A stretch of 64,000 nucleotides of DNA from Microvirga terrae. GTDB lineage: Bacteria > Pseudomonadota > Alphaproteobacteria > Rhizobiales > Beijerinckiaceae. The notes below the pieces were generated by a model, which was given only the letters and a program-made list of their open reading frames with translations, did no database searches and was not told the DNA's origin. The stretch is taken from assembly GCF_013307435.2 (NCBI RefSeq), contig NZ_CP102845.1, positions 496,001-560,000 on the forward strand, given 5' to 3'. Shown piece by piece: positions 1 to 14,313 of the stretch (the stretch's first letter is position 1; each line of letters begins with the position of its first letter). Made by a program: the position numbers and the translations under genes.

Positions 1-330
1 CCTCCGCCACCGACCATCGGGGCGCCGGCTCCCGCAACTGCGGCGGCTCCCACGAGCCGCACCGCGATGGTCGGCAACTGGAGCGTCCAGACGTCCGGGG
101 GCTCCTGCCGGGTCCAGTTGTCGAGCTCGCCCGCCCTCGATCTCTACCGGGCCTCGGCTTCCGGCTGCTCGAACCAGGACCTGTCCAAGGTCAATGCCTG
201 GGACTACCGGGACGGAGAAGTGTATCTCTACCAGACCGGCGGTGCCGTGACGGCGCGCCTGCGCGGCTCGTCCTCGTCCCTCAGCGGCGTTCTCGCCAAG
301 TCCGGCGCGCCGCTCTCCCTCACGCGCTGA
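1..330 (+). CDS. AprI/Inh-family protease inhibitor domain protein, C-terminal part
   Basis: The frame is already open at the left edge, so the start lies outside the window. What remains is about 22 residues of Pro/Ala/Thr-rich linker and then a compact domain of about 87 residues. It has a G-N-W entry, two cysteines (codons near 106 and 166) that could form one disulfide, an N-A-W-D-Y strand and a V-Y-L-Y-Q-T-G-G strand. This pattern fits the AprI/Inh (MEROPS I38) beta-barrel, found in periplasmic metalloprotease inhibitors and in rhizobial/Brucella outer-membrane lipoproteins of the Omp19 type. A periplasmic or outer-membrane lipoprotein is likely, but the signal peptide and lipobox cannot be checked. 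The family call is by eye. Confidence 0.7.
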   Translation, partial: PPPPTIGAPAPATAAAPTSRTAMVGNWSVQTSGGSCRVQLSSSPALDLYRASASGCSNQDLSKVNAWDYRDGEVYLYQTGGAVTARLRGSSSSLSGVLAKSGAPLSLTR

Positions 331-373
331 TCGGCCGGCAAAACCGACCCGCTCCTGGTGAATGATCATCCGA

Positions 374-463
374 CGTCATGGCCGGGCTTGTCCCGGCCAT
401 CCCGGTCCGGTCAGGCGCCGAGCTTCTCTTGGTTGGGATCACCGGCACGAGGCCGGTGACGAC
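374..463 (+). repeat. Dispersed intergenic palindromic repeat, family A copy 1
   Basis: The spacer between the inhibitor-domain gene and zapE holds GTCATGGCCGGGCTTGTCCC, a short variable middle, and a closing half reading GGGATCACCGGC...GCCGGTGACGAC. Each half forms its own short hairpin. Near-identical units recur at 10423-10512, 22920-23009 and, inverted, 26745-26833, with looser copies at 3582-3670 and 39122-39212. No coding function. Confidence 0.8.
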
Positions 464-567
464 GGCAGTAGCGCTCGGCCGGTCCGGCGCCGGAACGGGC
501 CGACTTTTCGAAGCGCCCGGCCCGAAGAGGTTTGCGCTGCAGGGCCCGGAGGGGTATCGATCATCCC

Positions 568-1761
568 GTGAACGACACCTCCTTCTCCTCGCCCCAATCC
601 ATCACCGCCCGCTACAACGCCCTGGTCGCGTCCGGCGCCATCGAACGCGATTCGGCCCAGGTGTCCCTGCTCAAGCGGCTCCAGGCGCTGGCCGAGAGCC
701 TCGCCAACCATCGGCTGGCCCGCAAGCCCAGCGCCCTCGGCTGGCTCTTCGGCCAGAAGAGCAGCGCGCCGCCGAAGGGGCTCTATGTCTGGGGCTCCGT
801 CGGGCGCGGCAAGACCATGCTGATGGACCTGTTCTTCGAGGCGCTCCCGGTCCGGCGCAAGCGCCGGGTCCACTTTCACGCCTTCATGGCCGACGTGCAC
901 GGGCGCATCCACGACTACCGGCAGAAGCTGAAAACCGGCCAGGTCTCGGGCGACGATCCCATTGGCCCGGTGGCCGAGGCGCTCGCCGACGAGGCCTGGG
1001 TGCTGTGCTTCGACGAGTTCACCGTCACGGATATTGCCGACGCCATGATCCTTGGGCGTCTGTTCACGGCCCTGTTCGCCCGGGGCGTCGTGGTGGTGGC
1101 CACCTCCAACGTGGAGCCGGACCGGCTCTACGAGGGTGGCCTGAACCGCTCGCTCTTCCTGCCTTTCATCGGGCTGCTGCAGGAGCGGATGGCCGTGGTG
1201 AAGCTCGAATCCCGCACCGATTTCCGGCTCGAAAAGCTCGCCGGCAGCCCGGTCTTCTACACGCCGGCCGACGAGCACGCCCATGCGGCCCTGACCCGGG
1301 CGTTCAAGAGCCTGACGGGACGCGAGCAGGGCAAGTCCCTGGTGATGACCGTCAAGGGACATCCCGTAGAGGTGCCGCAGGCCGCCGGCGGCGTGGCGCG
1401 CTTCGCCTTCGGGGATCTCTGCTCCAAGCCGCTCGGCGCCGCCGATTACGTCGCGCTGGCGGAGGCGTTCCACACGGTCATTCTCGAGAACATCCCGACG
1501 ATGTCCCTCGAGCGCCGCAACGAAGCGAAGCGCTTCATCCTGCTCATCGACGCCCTCTACGATGCCCACGTGAAGCTCCTGGCCTCGGCCGAGGCAGAGG
1601 TGCATGAGCTCTATCACGCCGATACCGGGCGCGAGGCGTTCGAGTTCGACCGCACGGTGTCCCGGCTCATCGAGATGCGCTCGGAGGAATACCTGTCCCT
1701 GCCGCATGGCCGCTCGGATTCGGAAGCCTCAGGCAGCACCACGGGGCTCGCCGAGACATGA
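568..1761 (+). CDS. zapE: AFG1/ZapE-family P-loop ATPase
   Basis: This is a cytoplasmic ATPase of the AFG1/LACE1/ZapE family. In bacteria ZapE associates with the division ring; mitochondrial relatives act in protein quality control. The 397-residue product has a Walker A motif (G-S-V-G-R-G-K-T, near residues 76-83) after the tyrosine of L-Y-V-W, a Walker B (V-L-C-F-D-E-F, near 145-151), and a sensor-like A-T-S-N segment typical of AAA+ folds. I chose the GTG at 568 because family similarity begins there and a G/A-rich stretch lies upstream; an ATG at 532 is possible. It overlaps the following TetR gene by four bases (ATGA), and the mdh-suc block lies downstream, a common arrangement in Rhizobiales. 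Confidence 0.9.
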   Translation: MNDTSFSSPQSITARYNALVASGAIERDSAQVSLLKRLQALAESLANHRLARKPSALGWLFGQKSSAPPKGLYVWGSVGRGKTMLMDLFFEALPVRRKRRVHFHAFMADVHGRIHDYRQKLKTGQVSGDDPIGPVAEALADEAWVLCFDEFTVTDIADAMILGRLFTALFARGVVVVATSNVEPDRLYEGGLNRSLFLPFIGLLQERMAVVKLESRTDFRLEKLAGSPVFYTPADEHAHAALTRAFKSLTGREQGKSLVMTVKGHPVEVPQAAGGVARFAFGDLCSKPLGAADYVALAEAFHTVILENIPTMSLERRNEAKRFILLIDALYDAHVKLLASAEAEVHELYHADTGREAFEFDRTVSRLIEMRSEEYLSLPHGRSDSEASGSTTGLAET

Positions 1762-2387
1762 AGCGGCCCTCCGGCGCAGCCGTGCGGTCGACCGAGACCG
1801 CCCCCGCCGACACCCGCCTTCTCGCCATCGCGGCGCACCAGCTCAAGGAACATGGCCCCAGGCACGTCACTGTCGTCGGCATCGCCGATGCAGCGGGCAT
1901 GACCCATGCCAACGTCTACCGCTACTTCGCCAGCAAGGCGGCTCTCATCGACGCGGTGGCCGGGCAATGGCTGCGGCGGATGGAGGCGACCATCGCGGAC
2001 ATCGCGGATTCCCCGGATCCCGCCGACGACAAGCTGGAGCGCCTGATCCAGGCCTGGGCCCGGATTCACCGGGATCTCCTGAAGGAAGACCGGCATCTCT
2101 TCGACGTCTATTGCACGGCCACCGAGACCGCCCGTCCTCTGATCCGCAAGCACCGGTCCCGGATGCGTGTGCTGATCGACCGGGTGCTCGACGAGGGGAT
2201 CACGACGGGCAAGTTCGACCCCCGGGACCGCGAGAAGGCTCATTCCTTCGTGACCGATTCCGTCTACCGCTTCATCAATCCGCTTACGGTCCGTCTCGAT
2301 GCGGAGGTCCCTCAGACCATCCTCGACCAGCGTCTCGCCACCATGATCCGGGTCGTCCTGAGGGCCCTGGCGAACGGTAGCGTATAA
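1758..2387 (+). CDS. TetR/AcrR-family transcriptional regulator
   Basis: This 209-residue protein has a TetR-type helix-turn-helix near residues 20-65, ending in the recognition helix T-H-A-N-V-Y-R-Y-F followed by the hallmark A-S-K-A-A-L-I-D. An all-helical ligand-binding C-terminal half follows. It overlaps zapE by ATGA, so the two are probably translationally coupled. Its targets are unknown. The dyad GTTACA-N12-TGTAAC just after its stop (2393-2416) could be an operator for it or for another factor controlling mdh. The ligand cannot be predicted from sequence. Confidence 0.9.
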   Translation: MKRPSGAAVRSTETAPADTRLLAIAAHQLKEHGPRHVTVVGIADAAGMTHANVYRYFASKAALIDAVAGQWLRRMEATIADIADSPDPADDKLERLIQAWARIHRDLLKEDRHLFDVYCTATETARPLIRKHRSRMRVLIDRVLDEGITTGKFDPRDREKAHSFVTDSVYRFINPLTVRLDAEVPQTILDQRLATMIRVVLRALANGSV

Positions 2388-2392
2388 CGCCA

Positions 2393-2416
2393 GTTACAAT
2401 TTGCAAAAAATGTAAC
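2393..2416. promoter_or_regulatory. Inverted repeat GTTACA-N12-TGTAAC, candidate operator
   Basis: Perfect 6-bp half-sites are separated by 12 bases of A/T-rich DNA, immediately 3' of the TetR gene and about 195 bases before mdh. The surroundings are conspicuously AT-rich for this genome. The geometry fits a dimeric regulator spanning two helical turns. The binding factor is unknown. Confidence 0.45.
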
Positions 2417-2501
2417 AGAAAAATTCCGACCCTTCTCGAGCAGTCAAGATCCTGTAATCCTGAAGACTTTTCGAACCGTTAAGCTTGTCGAGACTTTTCC
2501 G

Positions 2502-2522
2502 ACGGGTCAAAGCCGGACCCGT
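2502..2522 (+). promoter_or_regulatory. Leader hairpin upstream of mdh
   Basis: ACGGGTC and GACCCGT form a 7-bp stem around a 7-base loop, about 90 bases before the mdh start. No U-tract follows, so this is more likely a 5'-UTR structure or an operator than a terminator. Confidence 0.35.
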
Positions 2523-2544
2523 TAACCTTTTGGTCGCTTGATGA

Positions 2545-3573
<1,029 letters not shown>

Positions 3574-3581
3574 CCCATTCG

Positions 3582-3670
3582 CGTCATGGCCAGCCCTGTG
3601 CCGGCCATCCACGTCTTCACTCGCCACGCTGCAAAAGGCGTGGATGCCCGGGCCAAGCCCAGGCATGACG
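3582..3670 (+). repeat. Dispersed intergenic palindromic repeat, family A diverged copy 2
   Basis: It fills the mdh-sucC spacer. GTCATGGCC...GGCCATCCACG opens the unit and CGTGGATG...GGCATGAC closes it, so the outer ends are complementary and the whole unit folds as one long imperfect hairpin. It lies within what looks like one transcription unit. Confidence 0.7.
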
Positions 3671-3683
3671 AAGAGGAAAACAG

Positions 3684-4883
<1,200 letters not shown>

Positions 4884-4895
4884 GGTTTCGAGCTG

Positions 4896-5783
4896 ATGTC
4901 CATCCTCATCGACAAGAACACCAAGGTCATCTGCCAGGGCTTCACCGGCAAGAACGGGACCTTCCACTCCGAGCAGGCCATCGCCTATGGGACCAAGATG
5001 GTCGGCGGCACCTCGCCGGGCAAAGGCGGCTCGACGCACCTGAACCTGCCCGTGTTCGACACGGTCATGGAAGCGCGCGAGAAGACCGGCGCCGACGCCT
5101 CGGTCGTCTACGTTCCGCCGCCGGGCGCCGCAGACGCCATCTGCGAGGCCATCCAGGCCGAGATCCCGCTCATCGTCTGCATCACCGAAGGCATCCCGGT
5201 GCTCGACATGGTGCGCGTGAAGCGGGCGCTGGAAGGCTCCAAGTCGCGCCTCATCGGGCCGAACTGCCCCGGCATCGTGACGGCCGGCGAGTCGAAGATC
5301 GGCATCATGCCGGCCAACATCTTCAAGCCCGGCTCCGTCGGCATCGTGTCGCGCTCCGGCACCCTCACCTACGAGGCGGTGTTCCAGACCACCAATGAAG
5401 GCCTCGGCCAGACCACCGCGGTCGGCATCGGCGGCGACCCGGTGAAGGGCACCGAGTTCATCGAGATGCTCGACATGTTCCTGTCCGATCCCAAGACCGA
5501 GTCGATCGTCATGATCGGCGAGATCGGCGGCTCGGCCGAGGAAGAGGCGGCCGAGTTCATCGCCCGCGAGGCCAAGAAGGGCCGCAAGAAGCCGATGGTC
5601 GGCTTCATCGCGGGCCGCACGGCTCCTCCCGGACGCCGCATGGGCCATGCGGGCGCCATCATCTCGGGCGGCAAGGGCGGCGCCGAGGACAAGATCGCCG
5701 CCATGGAGGCCGCGGGCATCCGCGTGTCCCCGTCGCCGGCTCGCCTCGGCAAGACCCTGGTCGAGGTTCTCAAGGGCCAATAA
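4896..5783 (+). CDS. sucD: Succinyl-CoA synthetase, alpha subunit
   Basis: This is the CoA-binding, phosphohistidine-carrying subunit of succinyl-CoA synthetase, 295 residues. The N-terminal Rossmann domain binds CoA ([10 protein letters not shown] near residue 16). The phosphorylated histidine is H251 in R-M-G-H-A-G-A-I, followed by the I-S-G-G-K-G-G-A loop. It lies directly behind sucC, with AAGG upstream of its ATG. A 24-bp perfect palindrome in the spacer to sucA may modulate read-through. Confidence 0.98.
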   Translation: MSILIDKNTKVICQGFTGKNGTFHSEQAIAYGTKMVGGTSPGKGGSTHLNLPVFDTVMEAREKTGADASVVYVPPPGAADAICEAIQAEIPLIVCITEGIPVLDMVRVKRALEGSKSRLIGPNCPGIVTAGESKIGIMPANIFKPGSVGIVSRSGTLTYEAVFQTTNEGLGQTTAVGIGGDPVKGTEFIEMLDMFLSDPKTESIVMIGEIGGSAEEEAAEFIAREAKKGRKKPMVGFIAGRTAPPGRRMGHAGAIISGGKGGAEDKIAAMEAAGIRVSPSPARLGKTLVEVLKGQ

Positions 5784-5793
5784 CCCAGCACAG

Positions 5794-5817
5794 GGCCGCC
5801 CCGGCGCCGGGGCGGCC
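5794..5817 (+). promoter_or_regulatory. 24-bp perfect palindrome between sucD and sucA
   Basis: GGCCGCCCCGGC is followed directly by its reverse complement GCCGGGGCGGCC, with no spacer. As RNA it would fold into a very stable GC hairpin 27 bases before the sucA start. No U-run follows, so it looks like a processing, pausing or stability element rather than a classical terminator. Confidence 0.6.
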
Positions 5818-5843
5818 GTCCCTCATTTGGATCGACAATTGCC

Positions 5844-8804
<2,961 letters not shown>

Positions 8805-8824
8805 CGCGACCGGAGACCCGACCC

Positions 8825-9145
8825 GTGCCGATCCATCTCTGCAAGCTTCTGCCTCCGCGGCCGACCTTTCCGGGCGACATGACGCCGTCCGAGGCGGAGC
8901 TGATGCAGAAGCATACGGCGTACTGGCAGGATCTCGCCGACCGGGGCATCGCCCTGGTCGTCGGGCCCGTGCTCGATCCGGCCGGGATATGGGGCATCGC
9001 CATCATCGATGCGAAGGACGCCGACGCGGCGGCCGCCCTCACGAGCGACGACCCCGTGATCGCCGGCGGCGGCGGCTTCCGATATGACATTCACCTGGTC
9101 CCGCAGGCCATCCTGCGGACGACCCATCAACCGAACCCTCTGTGA
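8825..9145 (+). CDS. YciI-like protein inserted between sucA and sucB
   Basis: This is a 106-residue protein starting at GTG 8825. It reads M-P-I-H-L-C-K-L-L-P-P-R-P at the start, then M-T-P-S-E-A-E-L-M-Q-K-H-T-A-Y-W and G-P-V-L-D-P-A-G-I-W-G. The helix with H-x-x-Y/W, a central G-P-V strand and a late D-D-P segment fit the YciI/DGPF ferredoxin-like alpha-beta barrel. The gene lies in the 365-base interval between E1 and E2 of 2-oxoglutarate dehydrogenase, 20 bases after sucA and 24 before sucB, so it must be co-transcribed. Its role is unknown; a catalytic function is not implied by the fold alone. Confidence 0.8.
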   Translation: MPIHLCKLLPPRPTFPGDMTPSEAELMQKHTAYWQDLADRGIALVVGPVLDPAGIWGIAIIDAKDADAAAALTSDDPVIAGGGGFRYDIHLVPQAILRTTHQPNPL

Positions 9146-9169
9146 AGGGCCGTCCCTAAGGCGTAATCC

Positions 9170-10408
<1,239 letters not shown>

Positions 10409-10422
10409 GTTTTCATCATATC

Positions 10423-10512
10423 CGTCATGGCCGGGCGTGTCCCGGCCATCTCGATCGGAGAGGCTCCGCGCTTCACCGCATCGGGATCGCCGGGACGGAC
10501 CCGGTGATGACG
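10423..10512 (+). repeat. Dispersed intergenic palindromic repeat, family A copy 3
   Basis: It fills most of the sucB-lpd spacer: GTCATGGCCGGGCGTGTCCC..., then a variable middle containing GGAGAGGCTCCGCGCTTC, then GGGATCGCCGGGACGGACCC and GGTGATGACG. Same layout as the copy at 374-463. It lies inside an operon. Confidence 0.8.
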
Positions 10513-10528
10513 CAGCGAGGGTAAATCC

Positions 10529-11929
10529 ATGTCCTACGATGTCATCGTCATCGGCACCGGCCCCGGCGGCTACGTGGCCGCCATCCGGGCCGCGCAGCTC
10601 GGCCTGAAGACCGCCGTCGTCGAGAAGCGCAAGACCCATGGCGGCACCTGCCTTAACGTGGGCTGCATTCCGTCCAAGGCCCTGCTGCACGCCTCTCACA
10701 TGTTCGAGGAGGCGCGCGATCACTTCGCCGGGCTCGGCATCGGCGTGTCCGCCCCGACCCTCGACCTCAAGACCATGCAGTCCTTCAAGCAGGAGGGCGT
10801 CGACGGCAACACCAAGGGCGTCGAGTTCCTGCTCAAGAAGAACAAGATCGACGCCTTCATCGGCACCGCGCGCATCGCGGCTCCGGGCCAGATCGAGGTG
10901 ACGTCGGAGGACGGCTCGAACCAGATGCTCGAGACGAAGAACATCATCATCGCAACGGGCTCCGACGTGACGCGCCTGCCGGGCATCGAGATCGACGAGA
11001 AGGTCGTGGTCTCGTCCACGGGTGCGCTGGAGCTCGAGAGCGTTCCGAAGCGTCTCGTGGTCATCGGCGCCGGCGTGATCGGCCTCGAGCTCGGCTCCGT
11101 TTGGCGCCGCCTCGGCTCCGAGGTGACGGTGGTTGAATATCTCGACCGCATCCTGCCCGGCATGGACGGCGAGGTCGCCAAGAACTTCCAGCGCATCCTC
11201 ACCAAGCAGGGCTTCCAGTTCAAGCTCGGCTCCAAGGTCACCAAGGTGGAGAAGACCGGCAGCGGCGTGACGCTCACCTTCGAGCCGGCCGCCGGCGGCA
11301 GCTCCGAGACCATCGAGGCCGACGTGGTGCTGGTCGCCATCGGCCGCGTGCCCTACACGCAGGGGCTCGGCCTCGATCGCGTGGGCGTTCAGCTCGACAA
11401 TCGCGGCCGCATCCAGACGGATGCGCATTTCTCCACCAACGTCACGGGCATCTACGCCATCGGCGACGTGATCGCCGGCCCCATGCTTGCCCACAAGGCC
11501 GAGGACGAGGGTGTTGCCGTTGCGGAAATCATCGCCGGCAAGGCGGGCCATGTGAACTACGACGTGATCCCCAGCGTGGTCTACACGTTCCCCGAGGTCG
11601 CCTCCATCGGCAAGACCGAGGAGGAACTGAAGGCGGCCGGAACCGCCTATAACGCCGGCAAGTTCCCGTTCACGGCCAATGGCCGCGCCAAGGTCAACCG
11701 CACCACGGACGGATTCGTGAAGATCTTGGCCGATGCCGCCACCGACAAGGTGCTGGGCGTCCACATCATCGGCCCGGAAGCCGGCAACCTCATCCACGAG
11801 GCGGCGATCACCATGGAGTTCGGGGGATCGTCCGAGGACATGGCCCGCACCTGCCATGCGCATCCGACTCTGGCGGAAGCTGTGAAGGAAGCAGCTCTCG
11901 CGGTCGAAAAGCGCGCGATCCACATGTAG
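10529..11929 (+). CDS. lpdA: Dihydrolipoyl dehydrogenase (E3)
   Basis: This flavoenzyme reoxidises dihydrolipoamide with NAD+ and serves the 2-oxoacid dehydrogenase complexes. The 466-residue protein has the FAD motif G-T-G-P-G-G at residues 9-14, the redox disulfide C41/C46 in [13 protein letters not shown], an NAD-binding G-A-G-V-I-G-L-E-L segment near 182, and the active-site pair H445/E450 near the C-terminus. A GAGGG ribosome-binding site precedes the ATG. Position after sucB makes it the E3 of the 2-oxoglutarate complex. tdk begins nine bases after its stop. Confidence 0.98.
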   Translation: MSYDVIVIGTGPGGYVAAIRAAQLGLKTAVVEKRKTHGGTCLNVGCIPSKALLHASHMFEEARDHFAGLGIGVSAPTLDLKTMQSFKQEGVDGNTKGVEFLLKKNKIDAFIGTARIAAPGQIEVTSEDGSNQMLETKNIIIATGSDVTRLPGIEIDEKVVVSSTGALELESVPKRLVVIGAGVIGLELGSVWRRLGSEVTVVEYLDRILPGMDGEVAKNFQRILTKQGFQFKLGSKVTKVEKTGSGVTLTFEPAAGGSSETIEADVVLVAIGRVPYTQGLGLDRVGVQLDNRGRIQTDAHFSTNVTGIYAIGDVIAGPMLAHKAEDEGVAVAEIIAGKAGHVNYDVIPSVVYTFPEVASIGKTEEELKAAGTAYNAGKFPFTANGRAKVNRTTDGFVKILADAATDKVLGVHIIGPEAGNLIHEAAITMEFGGSSEDMARTCHAHPTLAEAVKEAALAVEKRAIHM

Positions 11930-11938
11930 GATTGCCGG

Positions 11939-12562
11939 ATGGCAAAGCTCCACTTCCTCTACTCGGTGATGAACGCAGGCAAGACCACCCATCTCCTGCA
12001 GGTCCGCTACAATTACATCGAGAACGGCGGCCATGTGCTGCTGTTCACGAGCGTGATCGACGACCGGTTCGGCATCGGCAAGGTCAAGTCGCGCCTCGGT
12101 CTCGAGGCCGACGCGACTCCCCTGCGGAAGGAAGACGCCATCGACGCCCTCGTGGCGGCGGAGCATGCCAGGCGGCCGGTGACGGCGGTGCTCATCGACG
12201 AGGTCCAGTTCATGACGGCGGACCAGATCCGCCAGCTGGCCTGGATCGTCGACGAGCTGAGGATCCCCGTCATGGCCTATGGGCTCAAGAACAACGTCTA
12301 CGGCACCCTGTTCAGCGACGCGATCGTGGCCCTGATGGCCCTGGCGGACGATTTTCAGGAGATCAAGCAGCTCTGCCATTGCGGCCGCAAGGCCACGATG
12401 ATCCTGAAATACGACCGCAACGGCGAGGCCGTGCGCTCGGGCGAGGTGGTCGAGATCGGCGGCGAAGGTCGCTACGTGTCCGTCTGCCGTCCCCACTGGA
12501 CGGCCGGAGACATCGGCCCCGCGGCCCGGCAGCTGCTGGCCCAGCCCGTGGCGGCAGAGTAA
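11939..12562 (+). CDS. tdk: Thymidine kinase (type II, Tdk)
   Basis: It phosphorylates thymidine to dTMP with ATP in pyrimidine salvage. The 207-residue protein has the P-loop S-V-M-N-A-G-K-T-T at residues 9-17 and the catalytic glutamate E88 in I-D-E-V-Q-F, followed by the F-M-T-A-D-Q-I helix. Later come Y-G-L-K and a Cys-containing C-H-C-G-R-K loop that would contribute to the structural zinc site. The length and the M-N-A-G-K variant fit the E. coli-like family. Its position nine bases behind lpd looks like operon capture rather than a metabolic link. Confidence 0.93.
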   Translation: MAKLHFLYSVMNAGKTTHLLQVRYNYIENGGHVLLFTSVIDDRFGIGKVKSRLGLEADATPLRKEDAIDALVAAEHARRPVTAVLIDEVQFMTADQIRQLAWIVDELRIPVMAYGLKNNVYGTLFSDAIVALMALADDFQEIKQLCHCGRKATMILKYDRNGEAVRSGEVVEIGGEGRYVSVCRPHWTAGDIGPAARQLLAQPVAAE

Positions 12563-12567
12563 GAGCT

Positions 12568-13551
12568 CTAGCTCTTCACCCTGGCCCGCGGATGGGCCGC
12601 GTTGAAGGCGTCCATGAGGCGGGCGGCGTCGACCTTCGTGTAGAGCTGGGTGGTCGAAAGCGAGGCATGGCCCAGGAGCTCCTGGATGCCGCGCAGGTCG
12701 CCGCCCTTGGCGAGAAGATGCGTCGCGAAGGAATGGCGCAGGGCATGGGGCGTGGCGCTGTCCGGCAGGCCGAGGGCGCCCCGCAGCTCCTCCACGGCGA
12801 GCTGGATGATGCGCGGCGAGAGTGGCCCGCCCCGAGCGCCGACGAAGAGCGGACCCTCTGGCGGAATCGCGTAAGGGCAGAGTTGCAGATACGTCTCCAC
12901 GGCCCTCTGGATCGGCGGGATGACCGGCACGCTGCGCATCTTGCCGCCCTTGCCGGTCACCGTGACGGTGTCGATTCCAGCGACCGGGGCGTCCCGGCGC
13001 TGCAGCCCGAGCGCCTCGGAAATGCGCAGGCCCGCGCCGTAGAGCAGCGACAGCACGGCGGCGTCCCGGGCCAGGATCCAGGCCTTGCGGCTCTCCGAGA
13101 TCCGCGTCTCGACATCCGTCACGGCGACGGCCGCGGAGGCGGAGAGGGGACGGGGCAGGTTCTTGTCCACTTTGGGCGTTCGGATTGCCGCGAAGGCCGA
13201 GGCCGTCCCAAAGCCCTCCCGCTCCAGATGGCGGGCGAAGGAGCGCAGGGCGGCGAGCTGGCGCATGAGCGAGCGGCTGCCGACCTGATCCATGCGCCGG
13301 GCGGCCAGGAAGGCGCGGATGTCGAGGGGCTTCAGGCCCAGGATGCCCTTCACGCTCGGCGGCTCGCCGAGATGGTTGGTCAGAAAGGCCAGGAACTGGC
13401 GCAGATCTCGGGCGTAGGCCTCGACTGTCTTCGCCGAGAGCCGCCGCTCCTTGGCCAGCGAGGCGAGCCAAGCCATCGCCTCGCGGCGGGTGTCATCCGC
13501 CCCGGGGAGAACGAGATCGAGCACGGAGGATGAATTCGTTGCGTCCGTCAC
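12568..13551 (-). CDS. xerC: Tyrosine recombinase XerC
   Basis: This is the site-specific recombinase that, with XerD, resolves chromosome dimers at dif. The 327-residue protein has an N-terminal SAM-like core-binding domain (about 20-115) and a catalytic domain with the full set R175 (G-L-R-I-S-E), K201, H269/R272 (H-A-L-R-H-S), H295 (L-G-H-A-S) and nucleophile Y304 (L-Y-T-K-V). The start is taken as the GTG at 13551. It is tail-to-tail with tdk, five bases apart, with no obvious terminator between. A housekeeping XerC, not a phage integrase, is favoured by length and context: no att repeats or cargo are seen. Confidence 0.95.
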   Translation of the reverse strand: MTDATNSSSVLDLVLPGADDTRREAMAWLASLAKERRLSAKTVEAYARDLRQFLAFLTNHLGEPPSVKGILGLKPLDIRAFLAARRMDQVGSRSLMRQLAALRSFARHLEREGFGTASAFAAIRTPKVDKNLPRPLSASAAVAVTDVETRISESRKAWILARDAAVLSLLYGAGLRISEALGLQRRDAPVAGIDTVTVTGKGGKMRSVPVIPPIQRAVETYLQLCPYAIPPEGPLFVGARGGPLSPRIIQLAVEELRGALGLPDSATPHALRHSFATHLLAKGGDLRGIQELLGHASLSTTQLYTKVDAARLMDAFNAAHPRARVKS

Positions 13552-13653
13552 GGTCCCAGTATCGCTTCGCCGCCTTGCCAAAACGTGAAGCACCGACGCC
13601 CCATCGCGACCGGATGGGATAAGATCCCGGTCAGTCCAACAGGGAGACCGCGC

Positions 13654-14274
13654 GTGAGCCAGGACAGAATGAGCCTTCCGGGGACCCAAGGGTATGGCGA
13701 AGAGGCCGACGGTCTCGTGGAGACCTACGAGAGCCTCGTTTTCGAGGATCTCTATCGTCCCGTGCTCGATTTGCTGCCCGAGCCGGGCAGGGCCCTCGAC
13801 ATCGGAGCCGGCACGGGCCGCGATGCCGCGGCCCTGGCGCGGCGCGGCTTCCGGGTCCATGCGGTCGAGCCCACGCCCGAGCTGCGCCGTCACGCTCAAC
13901 GCCTCCATGCCGAACCGACCATCGTTTGGATCGACGACGGGCTGCCGGATCTGGCGCAGGTGCGGGCCGGTGGCGAGCGTTTCGATCTCATCCTGATGAC
14001 GGCCGTGTGGATGCATCTCGACGAGGGCGAGCGAAGCCGGGCTTTGCCGCATCTTGCGGAGCTGCTCGCCCCGCGGGGCAGAATCGTCATGACCGTCCGA
14101 AAAGGACCGGTTCCGGCGGGCCGAAGGATGTTCGAGGTGCCCATCGACCCTCTGATATCCCAGGCCGGGTCGCTGGGACTCGCTCTTCTCGCGAGACACG
14201 CGTTTCCCGACATGCGCGGCCGCCAGGGCGTGAGCTGGACCATACTTGCGTTCGAGAGGCAAAATCGGGTCTAA
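13654..14274 (+). CDS. Class I SAM-dependent methyltransferase
   Basis: This 206-residue cytoplasmic protein has the SAM-binding motif I (L-D-I-G-A-G-T-G-R-D-A near residues 43-53), an acidic end to strand 2 (V-E-P-T), and a post-motif F-D-L-I-L-M-T-A-V-W-M-H-L. That set is typical of Methyltransf_11/25 enzymes. I chose GTG 13654 because AGGGAGA lies six bases upstream; an upstream in-frame GTG (13585) lacks this. The substrate cannot be inferred. It reads away from xerC and precedes priA by 39 bases. Confidence 0.85.
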   Translation: MSQDRMSLPGTQGYGEEADGLVETYESLVFEDLYRPVLDLLPEPGRALDIGAGTGRDAAALARRGFRVHAVEPTPELRRHAQRLHAEPTIVWIDDGLPDLAQVRAGGERFDLILMTAVWMHLDEGERSRALPHLAELLAPRGRIVMTVRKGPVPAGRRMFEVPIDPLISQAGSLGLALLARHAFPDMRGRQGVSWTILAFERQNRV

Positions 14275-14313
14275 GCTGTCGCTCATGTTCTCCTCGTTCG
14301 CGCTCTCCCGCTG

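Noticed and set aside
12568..13551. Integrase of a mobile element
   Set aside because: Length, motifs and core neighbours match housekeeping XerC; no att repeats or cargo genes are present.
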